Assembly: GCF_018595685.2 (NCBI RefSeq)
Contig: NZ_CP092334.1
Location: forward strand, 2,260,001 to 2,324,000
DNA from: Flavihumibacter rivuli
GTDB taxonomy: Bacteria; Bacteroidota; Bacteroidia; Chitinophagales; Chitinophagaceae
DNA: 64,000 nucleotides
Direction of reading: 5' to 3'
The notes below the pieces were generated by a model that was not told where the DNA came from, did no database searches, and saw only the letters and a program-made list of their open reading frames with translations. Position numbers and translations under genes: made by a program. Within the stretch, counting starts at the first letter, position 1. Every line of letters starts with the position of its first letter. Shown here piece by piece: positions 37,342-46,402 of this stretch.

Positions 37342-37502
37342 TCCTGGAAAGGATCGCGCGGGTTAGCATTCATAAGGTTTAATGGAAATGGTATTATGGC
37401 ATCCCATCACAAAAGTCTTCCATGCCCCTGACATTTCCATCCGTGTTTTCACCGAAATTTTACAACATGCCAAAAATTTATCAACAGGTAAGGTAGTTAT
37501 CA

Positions 37503-37543
37503 CAAAAAAGCCGGTAATAATACCATCAGTTCTTCCTCCGGCT
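37503..37543 (-). terminator. Terminator overlapping the end of the coiled-coil protein gene
   Basis: On the minus strand AGCCGG (37543-37538) and CCGGCT (37514-37509) form a 6-base stem with a long loop and a TTTTTT tail. It spans the stop codon at 37526. Confidence 0.5.
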
Positions 37544-38167
37544 CTTCAAGGCTTCCAATGTTTTTCTTTGTCTTTCGATCTCCAGGCGCTGTTGCTCCAT
37601 CAAGGCAGAATTCGCATTGGCCTTTTCCTGCATGGCCTGTAACCTGAGCGCCAGGTCAGTACTATCTGTAGTGAGGGAAGTTAATTTCTTCTCTGCCTTC
37701 TTCACTACCTCATCCTGTGCATTGATCTCCAGGTTCAGGTTAAAAGCCTCCAGGAATGGGGTGAAGTCGTTCAGGAATTCCTTGCCATCACCCACGCCTT
37801 GTTTCAGGTTATCGCCTGAATTGGCCAGGGTTTCATTAGGCTTTGCCAGAAGCATATATACCACTGAACTTTCCTTGTCACGCCTGCTCTTGCGTTCTGC
37901 CTTTACATAAACATCATATGGGGTTGAACTACCCGCTACAGTTGCCGAGCGGTAGAGTTGGTAATCCTTGTATTTGGCAGGACGATGGCCTTTCTCCGCA
38001 AACCGCGCCCTGATGGCTTCTTCTACGGTTTCGGGCGGATAAGGCAACTCAACAACGGCCGCCGGCACCCGCTTTTTGTCGATCTCGGCAGAACCTTCAA
38101 CTGCTCTTTGTGCTGTAACCGTAAGTGAGGAAAATAAGATGGAAGTAAGTAGGATAATTCGGTTCAT
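37526..38167 (-). CDS. Exported protein with C-terminal coiled-coil, function unknown
   Basis: 213 residues from the ATG at 38167 (MNRIILLTSILFSSLTVTAQ), a clear signal peptide ending in TAQ. Residues about 30-140 form a compact domain; from about 150 to the end the sequence is highly charged and helical (coiled-coil, ending QRKTLEALKSRRKN). Not recognised as a known family. It is divergent from the flippase, with 83 bases between. Confidence 0.75.
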   Translation of the reverse strand: MNRIILLTSILFSSLTVTAQRAVEGSAEIDKKRVPAAVVELPYPPETVEEAIRARFAEKGHRPAKYKDYQLYRSATVAGSSTPYDVYVKAERKSRRDKESSVVYMLLAKPNETLANSGDNLKQGVGDGKEFLNDFTPFLEAFNLNLEINAQDEVVKKAEKKLTSLTTDSTDLALRLQAMQEKANANSALMEQQRLEIERQRKTLEALKSRRKN

Positions 38168-38223
38168 GGTTAGCGTTTGAATGCGGAAAATTACTAAAAT
38201 GACGGTCACAACCAATTTCCGTC

Positions 38224-38231
38224 TATTTTTG
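38224..38231 (+). promoter_or_regulatory. -7 promoter box of the flippase gene
   Basis: TATTTTTG matches TAnnTTTG and ends 19 bases before the TTG start at 38251. It supports that unusual start. Confidence 0.55.
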
Positions 38232-38250
38232 TCCAAATTCCATTTTCCTT

Positions 38251-39753
38251 TTGAGTGCAATCAAAAAACTGGCCGGACAAACTTTATGGTATGGCCTACC
38301 CACAATAGTCAGCCGGTTCCTGGGCTACCTGATGAATATGGCCCTGCCATTCCTGTTTGCACAACCTTCCAAGACAGCTGATATCACCCAGGTCTATGCC
38401 ATCATTCCTTTCCTGAACATCCTGTTCACCTATGGTATGGAAACGGCCTATTTTAAATACTCGCAGGAAAAGGAAAAGCAAACCCTTTATAACACGCTAT
38501 CGGTCTCCCTGCTGGTTTCCACCATTGTATTTTCCCTCCTGCTATTGCTGGGAAGGGATGTTATCGCAAAGGCTGCTGACCTGACCGAACACCCTGAATA
38601 CATCCTTTGGATGACCGCCATCATCTTTTTTGACACCCTGGCTACCCTGCCCTTTGCCAGGCTGCGCCAGGAGAACCGCCCCAGGCGCTATGCTTTCGTC
38701 AGGGTGGCTGGCATCGTCGTGAACCTGCTGGTAGTCTTTACCTTCCTTGGCTTTATTCCATCCTATGTCAACAAACACCCCGATAGCATCCTCAACCTGG
38801 TGGTTAAACTGGATATCGGGATCGGCTATTACCTGATCGGCAACCTGCTAGGAAGCCTTACCACCTTCTTGTTGCTCTGGCCGGAAATAAAGCAGGTGCA
38901 ATGGGAATTCCACAAGGAGATGTGGCAGGAGATCATGCGCTACAGCTACCCGCTGATCATAGTGGGCCTCGGCGGGATGGTCAATGATATGTTGAGCAGG
39001 CTGGTATACCAGCATGTGGTGGACCTGCCCGCGGAACAGGCCAAACACGAATTGGGGGTATTCGCCAACCTGTACCGGCTGGCCGTACTGATCACCATCA
39101 TGATCCAGGCCTTCAGGATGGCAGCGGAGCCCTTCTTCTTTAACCAGTCGAAGGAAGAAGGCGCCCAGAAAAGCTATGCCCGGGTTATGAAATTCTTCGT
39201 TATCGCCTGCTGTTTTATGTTCCTGCTGATCGGTCTTTACCTCGACGCATTGAAATGGATCATCACCCTGAAATCCCCGGCTTGGGGCGAAGGCATGTAT
39301 ATTGTGCCGATCCTGGCCATGGGCAATATATTCCTTGGCATCTATTACAACCTCAGCATCTGGTACAAGCTTACGGGGAAAAACCTCTATGGTGCTTATA
39401 TCACCATTGCCGGTGCCGCCATCACCATTGGCCTGAACATGTTGCTCATCCCCAAATGGCATTATCTTGGAGCCGCCATTGCCACTTTTACCTGTTACCT
39501 GGTTATGATGGTCAGCAGTTATGCCCTGGGCCAGAAATATTACCCTGTCCCCTATGCGAAAAAGAAGCTCATCTCCTATCTCGTGCTCGTTACCCTGATC
39601 GTATTATTCCACCGGCTGATATTGTCTTTCTACCATCCCCTCTGGTTTAGCATCGCCACAGGAACCTTATTACTATTGGGTTTCAGCATGTTTGTCGCAA
39701 AAATAGAACGCCGCGACCTGCAAAAATTACCTTTGATCGGCCGGTTCGTCTGA
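38251..39753 (+). CDS. Polysaccharide flippase (Wzx/MATE-like) membrane protein
   Basis: 500 residues and about 14 membrane helices. The N-terminus (KKLAGQTLWYGLPTIVSRFLG) is typical of the oligosaccharide flippase/MOP group that moves lipid-linked sugars across the inner membrane. The start appears to be TTG at 38251 (TTG AGT GCA ATC), because no ATG precedes the first helix and the -7 box lies just upstream. No glycosyltransferases are nearby, so the cargo is unknown. Confidence 0.88.
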   Translation: MSAIKKLAGQTLWYGLPTIVSRFLGYLMNMALPFLFAQPSKTADITQVYAIIPFLNILFTYGMETAYFKYSQEKEKQTLYNTLSVSLLVSTIVFSLLLLLGRDVIAKAADLTEHPEYILWMTAIIFFDTLATLPFARLRQENRPRRYAFVRVAGIVVNLLVVFTFLGFIPSYVNKHPDSILNLVVKLDIGIGYYLIGNLLGSLTTFLLLWPEIKQVQWEFHKEMWQEIMRYSYPLIIVGLGGMVNDMLSRLVYQHVVDLPAEQAKHELGVFANLYRLAVLITIMIQAFRMAAEPFFFNQSKEEGAQKSYARVMKFFVIACCFMFLLIGLYLDALKWIITLKSPAWGEGMYIVPILAMGNIFLGIYYNLSIWYKLTGKNLYGAYITIAGAAITIGLNMLLIPKWHYLGAAIATFTCYLVMMVSSYALGQKYYPVPYAKKKLISYLVLVTLIVLFHRLILSFYHPLWFSIATGTLLLLGFSMFVAKIERRDLQKLPLIGRFV

Positions 39754-39756
39754 CCC

Positions 39757-40407
39757 TTATAGTGAGTCATCCACCAGGAAGGGGTTATGCTTTTTTTCAA
39801 AACCAATGGTTGTGGATTCCCCATGCCCGGGATACACCCTTACTGTATCGGGCAGGGTAAAGAGCTGGGTCCTGATGCTGTTGAGCAGTTGGGTATGGTT
39901 ACCCCCCGGAAGGTCCGTGCGGCCTATGCTACGCCTGAAGAGGACGTCGCCGCCGATCACGAATTGCTGGGCCTCACAGTAAAAGCAGATATGACCGGGA
40001 GAATGGCCGGGAGCTTCGATCACCTTGAGTTCATCGGTACCCAGGCGGACAATATCCCCGCCGCGCAGGTAATGGAGGGGGCCATTGTAATTCCTGAAGG
40101 GCAGGTTCCACCTCTCCCCCGCCATGGGGGCATAATCCAGCACGATTTTTTCATCAGGATGGATATAGAGCTCCAACCCCCAGGTCTCATGGACATAGCG
40201 GTTACCGAATACATGGTCGAGGTGGCAATGGGTGTTCAATAATTGCCGGGGCAGTAAACGATGTTCGGTGATAAAGTGTTTTAAATAACGTTCCTCCCTT
40301 TCATCGTAACAGCCGGGGTCGATGACCAGGCAATCGCCGTTTTCGTTGTAGAGGAGGTAGGTATTCTCCATGATGGGGCTGAACTCGAAATGGTGGACTG
40401 TTAACAT
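39757..40407 (-). CDS. Metallo-beta-lactamase fold hydrolase (glyoxalase II-like)
   Basis: 216 residues. Zinc-binding motif THCHLDH (about residue 60) plus later ligands in PGHSPGH, GGDVLF and YPGHGEST. It resembles hydroxyacylglutathione hydrolase-like enzymes; such stand-alone proteins cleave thioesters or persulfides, but the substrate is not defined. Its end lies 3 bases from the stop of the convergent flippase. Confidence 0.9.
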   Translation of the reverse strand: MLTVHHFEFSPIMENTYLLYNENGDCLVIDPGCYDEREERYLKHFITEHRLLPRQLLNTHCHLDHVFGNRYVHETWGLELYIHPDEKIVLDYAPMAGERWNLPFRNYNGPLHYLRGGDIVRLGTDELKVIEAPGHSPGHICFYCEAQQFVIGGDVLFRRSIGRTDLPGGNHTQLLNSIRTQLFTLPDTVRVYPGHGESTTIGFEKKHNPFLVDDSL

Positions 40408-40453
40408 AGCTCTATTATTTGATGGGGGATTTCACTGATAAAACTGAAAACCA

Positions 40454-40461
40454 TAATTTTA
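40454..40461 (+). promoter_or_regulatory. Near-consensus -7 box of the TolB-like gene
   Basis: TAATTTTA lies 11 bases before the ATG at 40473 and favours that start over the ATG at 40419. Confidence 0.4.
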
Positions 40462-40472
40462 GTCTACAATCA

Positions 40473-43400
40473 ATGGGTATGCAATTTCCGAAGAATAATT
40501 TGAACTGTAGCGTCCGTATCAAGCTTGCACTGACCACGATCCTCATCCTGATGAACACCGTTACCCTGGTACATGCACAGGTGAATACTGTAGAATTTGG
40601 CAAGAACAGGGTACAATACCGCAATTTCAAATGGCAATATTACCAGACCAATAATTTCAACACCTATTACAGCCAGCAGGGTGAACCCCTCGCCAAATAT
40701 GTGGCCCAGATAGCCGAGAAAGAATTACCTGAACTGGAAACCTTCATGGAATATGGCCTGCAGCGCAGGATCAATATTGTGATGTACAACAGCTTTAACG
40801 AGCTCCAGCAGACCAATATCGGCTTATCCACCGACTGGCAAACCACCGGTGGCAATACAAAATTGGTGAACAACAAGATGGTTGTGTATTACAACAGTGA
40901 TCACCAGAACCTTCGCAAACAAGTAAGGCAGGGTATCGCCAAAAACCTGCTGGACAATATCCTTTTTGGGGATGACCTTGGTGAATTCGCCGCCAACCAG
41001 GCACTGCTCGACCTGCCCAAATGGCTGACCGATGGTTTTGTTTCCTATGCTGCCGAGAACTGGAGCACCGACCTCGACGACCAGTTAAAGTCGGCCATGC
41101 TGTCTGGCAAATACCGCAATTTCTACCAGTTCGCCTTCGACCAACCCAATCTCGCCGGCCATACCTTCTGGCGCTATATAGAAGAAGTTTACAAGAAAGA
41201 CAATACCAAGTATTTCCTCTATCTCGCCCGCCTCTACCGTAACCTGAACGGGGCTTCCAACCGCATCTGCAAGAAGAAGTTCAAGGAAGTGCTGGCAGAC
41301 TGCATGACCTATATGGAGGATAAATACTACAAGGACATCAGGGGAAGGAGGAATAATCCCAAAGGTGGCCTGAGTGTGGTGGAAGAGATCAGCAAGAACA
41401 AGGATTTCTACCAGTTCACTGCCAACCCTGCTCCCCGCAGCCAGACCTATGCCGTGGTGGAATACAAGAAAGGACTGGAATGCGTGGTGCTGTATGAGAA
41501 TTTCGTGGACAGAAGGGTGTTGCTGAGGAATGGCATCAAAAACCGCGAAGCCAGGCAGGACCCCCATTACCCCCTGTTGGCCTGGAATGGCAAGGGAAAT
41601 AAATTGCTGGTAGTATACAATGACCAGGGTAAGATCAGGATGTTCACCTATGATATCTATACCCGCATCAAGCGCGACAAGCTGGTGCTGGAAGATTTCC
41701 AGCAGATCCAGGATGTGAAGTTCATGCTGGACGACAATACGTTGCTGATGAGTGCGGTGAAGAATGGGCAGTCAGATATCTTCATCTTCAAGATCGACAG
41801 GGAAAGGGCAGAACAGGTGACCAACGATGTTTATGATGACCTCGATCCTTCCTTCGTTTCCTTCCCCAATAAGTCAGGTATCCTGTATGCATCTAACCGT
41901 CCTTCGGAAACAGCCGTGACGGGTGATACCGTACTCCCATCAGATAATCGTTACAATATTTTCCTGGTAGATAATTTTAATAAGAGTGAGTTCAAACAGA
42001 TCTCGCAGCTCAGCAACCTGAAATACGGCAATGCCCGCTACCCTACCCAATACAATACCTCCCACTTCACCTTTGCCAGTGATGAGAATGGTATCATGAA
42101 CCGCTATGCCGGCTTCTTCCGCACAGAAAGGGCCGGGGTGGATACCATTTACAGAATAGGTGATGATATTTTGCGCAACCCTGATTTCAAAGAAATAGAT
42201 TCCTTGCTACGTGCCTATGACCAGGCAGAACCAGATACGGTATTTACCTTCTCTATCACCAATGACTCCGCCTATGTGTTCCCCATGACCAATTACCAGA
42301 GTGGCATGAGGGAAACCAAATCGGCAGGTGATGCGGGAATGGTAAGTGAAGTGCGCCAGGAAGGCGAATTGAAGTTCCTGTACAAGTTGAAAGTGGATGA
42401 GAACACTTTAAGGAAACGTAACATCAACCCCAGGCCAACGGATTACCGCAAACGCGTGATCGACCAGCAAAGGATGGAAAAGGGTGAAGCCTTACAATTA
42501 TTCGAACCGGCTGCTAAGGACACCAGTGGCCAGGGCCTGGTTTCGGAATTTGAATCAGAATTTGCCGAAGAAAGAGCCGATTCAGCCATCGTTAAAATGC
42601 TGGAATCTGCTGCAGCAGAAAATACCCAGCCGTCGGTACTGAATAAAGCCGGTCGTTATGCTTACAAACTGAAATTCTCAGTAGACCAGGTGACGGGTTC
42701 CTTGTTCAACAACGATGTATTGATCACGAGGTATGAACCCTATACCGGTTCCTTACCGGTGGTGAACAGTTCCAATAATGGCTTCAACGGTATGTTCAAA
42801 GTGACCGTTTACGACCTGATGGAAGACCTGCGCTTCACAGGTATGGTAAGGATGCCATTGATCAATACTGCAGGTCAGGGCATTCCTATCAACCTGGGAC
42901 AACCGAATATTTTCGTTCCGGGTTCTCAATCCCTATTCAATTCCGGTTCAGAATACCTGGCCCGCTTTGATTACCTGAAGAAGCGCATTGACTTCAATGT
43001 ACTCTATTACCGAAGGACGGATGTTGGAAGTACACAGTATGAATCGACCAATTTCTTTGTGCCGGCCAAATTATTCACCAACTTGTTCCAGGCTGGGGTG
43101 AAGTATCCCTTCGACAAGATCAGGAGTATTAGGATCAATGCTGGTCTGCGTATGGACAAGGTAGTGACCAAGTCCATCGTTGACCTGCCCAATACCTCTA
43201 AGGTAGAGGACAAGAAGAAGAGCTTTGGATTGTTGAGGCTTGAATATGTGCATGACAATGTGGTCGAGAAAGCGACCAATATCTTGAATGGCCTGCGCTA
43301 TAAGGTATATATCGATTACAATACCCAGTTGAGTGAACTGAGGGCTGCCGAAGGCAAGAACAACTTCAACTTCGGTTTTGATGGTCGCTACTATTATCCC

Positions 43401-43955
43401 ATCTTCCAGAATTTCATCTGGGCGGGAAGGGCAGCCGGTGATTTCTCCTGGGGCAACCAGAAGACCTTGTATTACCTGGGTGGACAGGATGGCTGGATGT
43501 TCCCCAAGGCCAACTATGACAATATACCACAGGATCCTACCTATGCCTTCCAGGCACTGGCGGTGAACATGAGGGGGCATAACCAGAATATCGCCAATGG
43601 CAACAATGCCCTGGTGATCAACAGTGAATTCAGGTTCCCGGTATTCAGCACGCTGCTGAAGCGTCCCATCAATAATGCCTTCCTGCGCAATTTCCAATTG
43701 GTACAGTTTGTTGACCTGGGTACGGCATGGAACGGCAACTACAATGGCATTGAGCGTCCGTCCAAGACCTATGTGGAAGGAAATGTGCTGGTAAGGATCA
43801 AGGCAGGCGGTGTGGGACCCTTTGTAGGCGGCTATGGCTTCGGAGCCAGGAGTACACTGCTGGGTTATTTCATGCGCCTCGATACCGGCTGGGAAATGAA
43901 TGGCCTGTTCCGCGGCAAGCCGATCTGGCATTTTGCATTGGGATTGGATTTTTAA
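40473..43955 (+). CDS. Large outer-membrane protein: degenerate peptidase-like domain, TolB-like propeller, C-terminal beta-barrel
   Basis: 1160 residues from the ATG at 40473; an ATG two codons later is equally possible. Signal peptide ends near VTLVHAQ. Residues about 25-260 resemble a gluzincin-type module (LPKWLTDGFVSYAAENWS), but I see no HExxH zinc motif. Residues about 300-600 have WD40/TolB-like blades (ILYASNRPSET). The last 400 residues look like an Omp85-type barrel (LEYVHDN, then aromatic-ended strands to FALGLDF). Such proteins are often labelled TolB-like in Bacteroidota; the role is unproven. Confidence 0.8.
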   Translation: MGMQFPKNNLNCSVRIKLALTTILILMNTVTLVHAQVNTVEFGKNRVQYRNFKWQYYQTNNFNTYYSQQGEPLAKYVAQIAEKELPELETFMEYGLQRRINIVMYNSFNELQQTNIGLSTDWQTTGGNTKLVNNKMVVYYNSDHQNLRKQVRQGIAKNLLDNILFGDDLGEFAANQALLDLPKWLTDGFVSYAAENWSTDLDDQLKSAMLSGKYRNFYQFAFDQPNLAGHTFWRYIEEVYKKDNTKYFLYLARLYRNLNGASNRICKKKFKEVLADCMTYMEDKYYKDIRGRRNNPKGGLSVVEEISKNKDFYQFTANPAPRSQTYAVVEYKKGLECVVLYENFVDRRVLLRNGIKNREARQDPHYPLLAWNGKGNKLLVVYNDQGKIRMFTYDIYTRIKRDKLVLEDFQQIQDVKFMLDDNTLLMSAVKNGQSDIFIFKIDRERAEQVTNDVYDDLDPSFVSFPNKSGILYASNRPSETAVTGDTVLPSDNRYNIFLVDNFNKSEFKQISQLSNLKYGNARYPTQYNTSHFTFASDENGIMNRYAGFFRTERAGVDTIYRIGDDILRNPDFKEIDSLLRAYDQAEPDTVFTFSITNDSAYVFPMTNYQSGMRETKSAGDAGMVSEVRQEGELKFLYKLKVDENTLRKRNINPRPTDYRKRVIDQQRMEKGEALQLFEPAAKDTSGQGLVSEFESEFAEERADSAIVKMLESAAAENTQPSVLNKAGRYAYKLKFSVDQVTGSLFNNDVLITRYEPYTGSLPVVNSSNNGFNGMFKVTVYDLMEDLRFTGMVRMPLINTAGQGIPINLGQPNIFVPGSQSLFNSGSEYLARFDYLKKRIDFNVLYYRRTDVGSTQYESTNFFVPAKLFTNLFQAGVKYPFDKIRSIRINAGLRMDKVVTKSIVDLPNTSKVEDKKKSFGLLRLEYVHDNVVEKATNILNGLRYKVYIDYNTQLSELRAAEGKNNFNFGFDGRYYYPIFQNFIWAGRAAGDFSWGNQKTLYYLGGQDGWMFPKANYDNIPQDPTYAFQALAVNMRGHNQNIANGNNALVINSEFRFPVFSTLLKRPINNAFLRNFQLVQFVDLGTAWNGNYNGIERPSKTYVEGNVLVRIKAGGVGPFVGGYGFGARSTLLGYFMRLDTGWEMNGLFRGKPIWHFALGLDF

Positions 43956-43976
43956 AGGATGAAGTTTAATATTAGA

Positions 43977-44006
43977 AATGGCCGCTAGCGCGGCCATTTT
44001 TTTTAA
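43977..44006 (+). terminator. Terminator after the TolB-like gene
   Basis: A perfect 9-base stem (AATGGCCGC and GCGGCCATT) with TAGC loop is followed by eight T. Confidence 0.9.
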
Positions 44007-44084
44007 CGCTATTGTAAGCTCCTTGAATAGTTAGTATAAAACACCGATGATTACCGAGCGCTACTAATTAGTGCGATTTAAATA

Positions 44085-45158
44085 CCCCCACGCCGTTGTT
44101 TATGGCGATGCAATTACACCCTGCACCGCTGTATCCGGCGATTCAATAAAACCCTCTGCCGCTGTTGCGTGTTATCACCAACAGCTCCTAAACGCAAGCA
44201 ATTAACAATGGTAGTCATGTAGTGTAATTTTCCCAACAGCGTATCCTAATAGATTCCGACGTTGCAACCCGTTGGTCATAAGACACAACGGGGGCATAGG
44301 GTAATCATCTCCGCCAAAAATTGGAGCGATCTATTTACGCCCTGCGCCGCTGTTTCAGGCGATGCAATTATACCCTGCGCCGCTGTATCCGGCGATTCAA
44401 TAAAACCCTCTGCCGCTGTTGCGTGTTATCACCAACAGCTCCTAAACGCAAGACTTTAACAATGGTAGTCATGTAGTGTAATTTTCCCAACAGCGTATCC
44501 TAATAGATTTCGACGTTGAAACCCGTTGGTCATAAGACACAACGGGGGCATAGGGTAATCATCTCCGCCAAAAATTGGAGCGATCTATTTACGCCCTGCG
44601 CCGCTGTTTCAGGCGATGCAATTATACCCTGCGCCGCTGTATCCGGCGATTCAATAAAACCCTCTGCCGCTGTTGCGTGTTATCACCAACAGCTCCTAAA
44701 CGCAAGACTTTAACAATGGTAGTCATGTAGTGTAATTTTCCCAACAGCGTATCCTAATAGATTTCGACGTTGAAACCCGTTGGTCATAAGACACAACGGG
44801 GGCGTAGTGAGATAATCTCCGCCGTAAAATGAAGCTATACTATTACGACCTGCGCAGCTGTTTCAGGCGACACAATTATACCCTGCGCCGCTGTTGCGTG
44901 TTATCACCAACAGCTCCTAAACGCAAGCCATTAACAATGGTAGTCATGTAGTGTAATTTTCCCGACAGCGTATCCTAATAGATTTCGACGTTGAAACCCG
45001 TTGGTCATAAGACACAACGGGGGCGTAGTGAGATAATCTCCGCCGTAAAATGAAGCTATACTATTACGACCTGCGCAGCTGTTTCAGGCGACACAATTAT
45101 ACCCTGCGCCTCTGTTGCGTGTTATCACCAACAGCTCCTAAACGCAAGACTTTAAAAA
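44085..45158. repeat. Repeat region 2, left part: REP-like hairpins in a 254-bp tandem array
   Basis: Type A hairpins (plus strand) lie at 44268-44292, 44522-44546, 44776-44800 and 44997-45021; the spacing is 254, 254 and 221. Type B hairpins (related, inverted) lie at 44161-44185, 44415-44439, 44669-44693, 44890-44914 and 45111-45135. The 254-bp units are nearly identical; the 221-bp unit has lost about 33 bases, one of three internal sub-repeats starting with CTGCGCCGCTGT-like sequence. Both types share GTTGGT, ATAA and CAAC and a GGC-AGGGT tail. Short open frames inside are products of the repetition. Inferred to be RAYT-mobilised REP elements. Confidence 0.88.
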
Positions 45159-45674
45159 CTAATCTCTGTAATGCGTTAAAAACCCAAAATCGTCTACCAA
45201 TGTTTCATAAAACCTGGCGGAGGAATAATAATAATCTTCAGGAAGTTCACATAAACCAGCATCTACCGGGTTGTAATGAATATAATCTACTTTTTGCAAG
45301 AAGACGTCCTCTGTAAACAGATCTATACTAAGCGGAGCCCTTTCCCAGATCTGATATTCCCTATCAGAAGCATTTACTCGAAAGGATTCAAGGAAATTAG
45401 GATTATTTTTCTGTAATTCAAACTTCAACTGCTGTGCAGTGAATTTTAAAAAACTATGTTGCACCTGCTGTGGTGTAAAGCCATTTATTGCCTGTCATAT
45501 TAAATGAATATGGTTGCTCATGATCACAAAGCTATTGATGACAACTCTTTGTCCTTTTACAAGGAAACTAAGGCTGTCAATTAAGATATTCTTGTACTGA
45601 TCATCAGCAAGTAAATGCTTCCACTCTAAAATCGTAGCAGTAAAGAATTGAGGATGGTATTCTGTTTGTATCAT
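45159..45674 (-). pseudogene. REP-associated tyrosine transposase (RAYT, Y1/IS200-like), broken by an in-frame TGA
   Basis: Reading leftward from the ATG at 45674 gives 171 codons in one frame with a single stop at codon 60 (45497-45495). The first half ends MSNHIHLI, which holds the HUH motif (HIH); the next codon is TGA where relatives have Trp, then the frame continues through YIHYNPVDAGL and PEDYYYSSARFY to a TAG. These are RAYT features. A TGG-to-TGA change is the simplest cause. REP-like hairpins flank the gene on both sides, as expected for such transposases. No terminal inverted repeats of a classical insertion sequence are seen. The product is probably inactive. Confidence 0.85.
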
Positions 45675-45983
45675 TCATCGGCAATACTACAAATTACAAA
45701 TTTTCATTTACCCGTTGGTCATAAGACACAACGGGGGCATAGGGTAATCATCTCCGCTAAAAATTGGAGCGATGCATTTACGCCCTGCGCCGCTGTTTCA
45801 GGCGATGCAATTATACCCTGCGCCGCTGTTGTGTGTTATCACCAACAGCTTCTGAAATCTACACCCCATTAGCCTTCATCGTTGTAACCCGTTGGTCATA
45901 AGACACAACGGGGGCGCAGGGTAATTAATCATTATTCAATTATAGGGAGACCCAACTATATTTTCAGCACATCATCACACTTC
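45675..45983. repeat. Repeat region 2, right part: REP-like hairpins beyond the transposase
   Basis: Type A hairpins lie at 45711-45735 and 45888-45912, and an inverted type B hairpin at 45825-45849. The B and following A elements are 38 bases apart, an inverted doublet. The tail after the last A element (GGGGGCGCAGGGTAATTA) closely matches the tail of type B read on the other strand. No gene is present up to dgkA. Confidence 0.85.
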
Positions 45984-46370
45984 TCACCACATCCCCACCA
46001 CCACCTCCCAATTCTTCACCAAAATAGCCACGCCCACAATTGCGGCTGCAATGGCAATGACCAATACCGCACCGGCTGCCAGGTCCTTGATGGCGGCGAT
46101 GCGCGGGTCATGGTCGCGGGTGTAGAGATCGCAGAGCCGTTCAATAGCGGCATTGAAAGCCTCGGCCATGATCACCAGGCCAACCATAGACAACAGCATG
46201 AGGTCATCCATCAGGGGAAAGGGCGTGAAGAGCACGATCAATATAACCACAGCGCCAGCCACTGCATGGATCCTGCCATGGGGTTCTTCCCTCACCAACC
46301 TTGCAATGCCCTTGCCTGCATAGCCGAAGCTCCTGATCTGCCTGGCCAGGTAGTTGACCAATCCTGCCAT
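45984..46370 (-). CDS. dgkA: Diacylglycerol kinase family protein (DgkA-like)
   Basis: 128 residues with three membrane helices. Signature AEAFNAAIERLCDL (about residue 65) and KDLAAGAVLV (about residue 92) match the prokaryotic DAGK family. In many bacteria outside Proteobacteria such proteins phosphorylate undecaprenol rather than diacylglycerol, and this cannot be decided here. Located downstream of creD, after a 106-base gap that contains a nested hairpin. Confidence 0.92.
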   Translation of the reverse strand: MAGLVNYLARQIRSFGYAGKGIARLVREEPHGRIHAVAGAVVILIVLFTPFPLMDDLMLLSMVGLVIMAEAFNAAIERLCDLYTRDHDPRIAAIKDLAAGAVLVIAIAAAIVGVAILVKNWEVVVGMW

Positions 46371-46402
46371 AGAAAAGTTTTAGGTTATATCAATATACAA
46401 AA

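Noticed and set aside
44262..44713. Two identical 65-residue open frames in the repeat array
   Set aside because: They arise from the 254-bp repetition, read through hairpins, and have no start signal or protein-like composition.
45495..45497. Programmed UGA recoding (selenocysteine or Trp) in the transposase
   Set aside because: No sign of recoding elements; all other genes use TGA as a normal stop (for example 13008 and 31953), so a nonsense mutation is simpler.
44085..45930. CRISPR array
   Set aside because: The repeats are 254 bp apart, nearly identical throughout and not separated by unique spacers of uniform short length; no cas genes are near.
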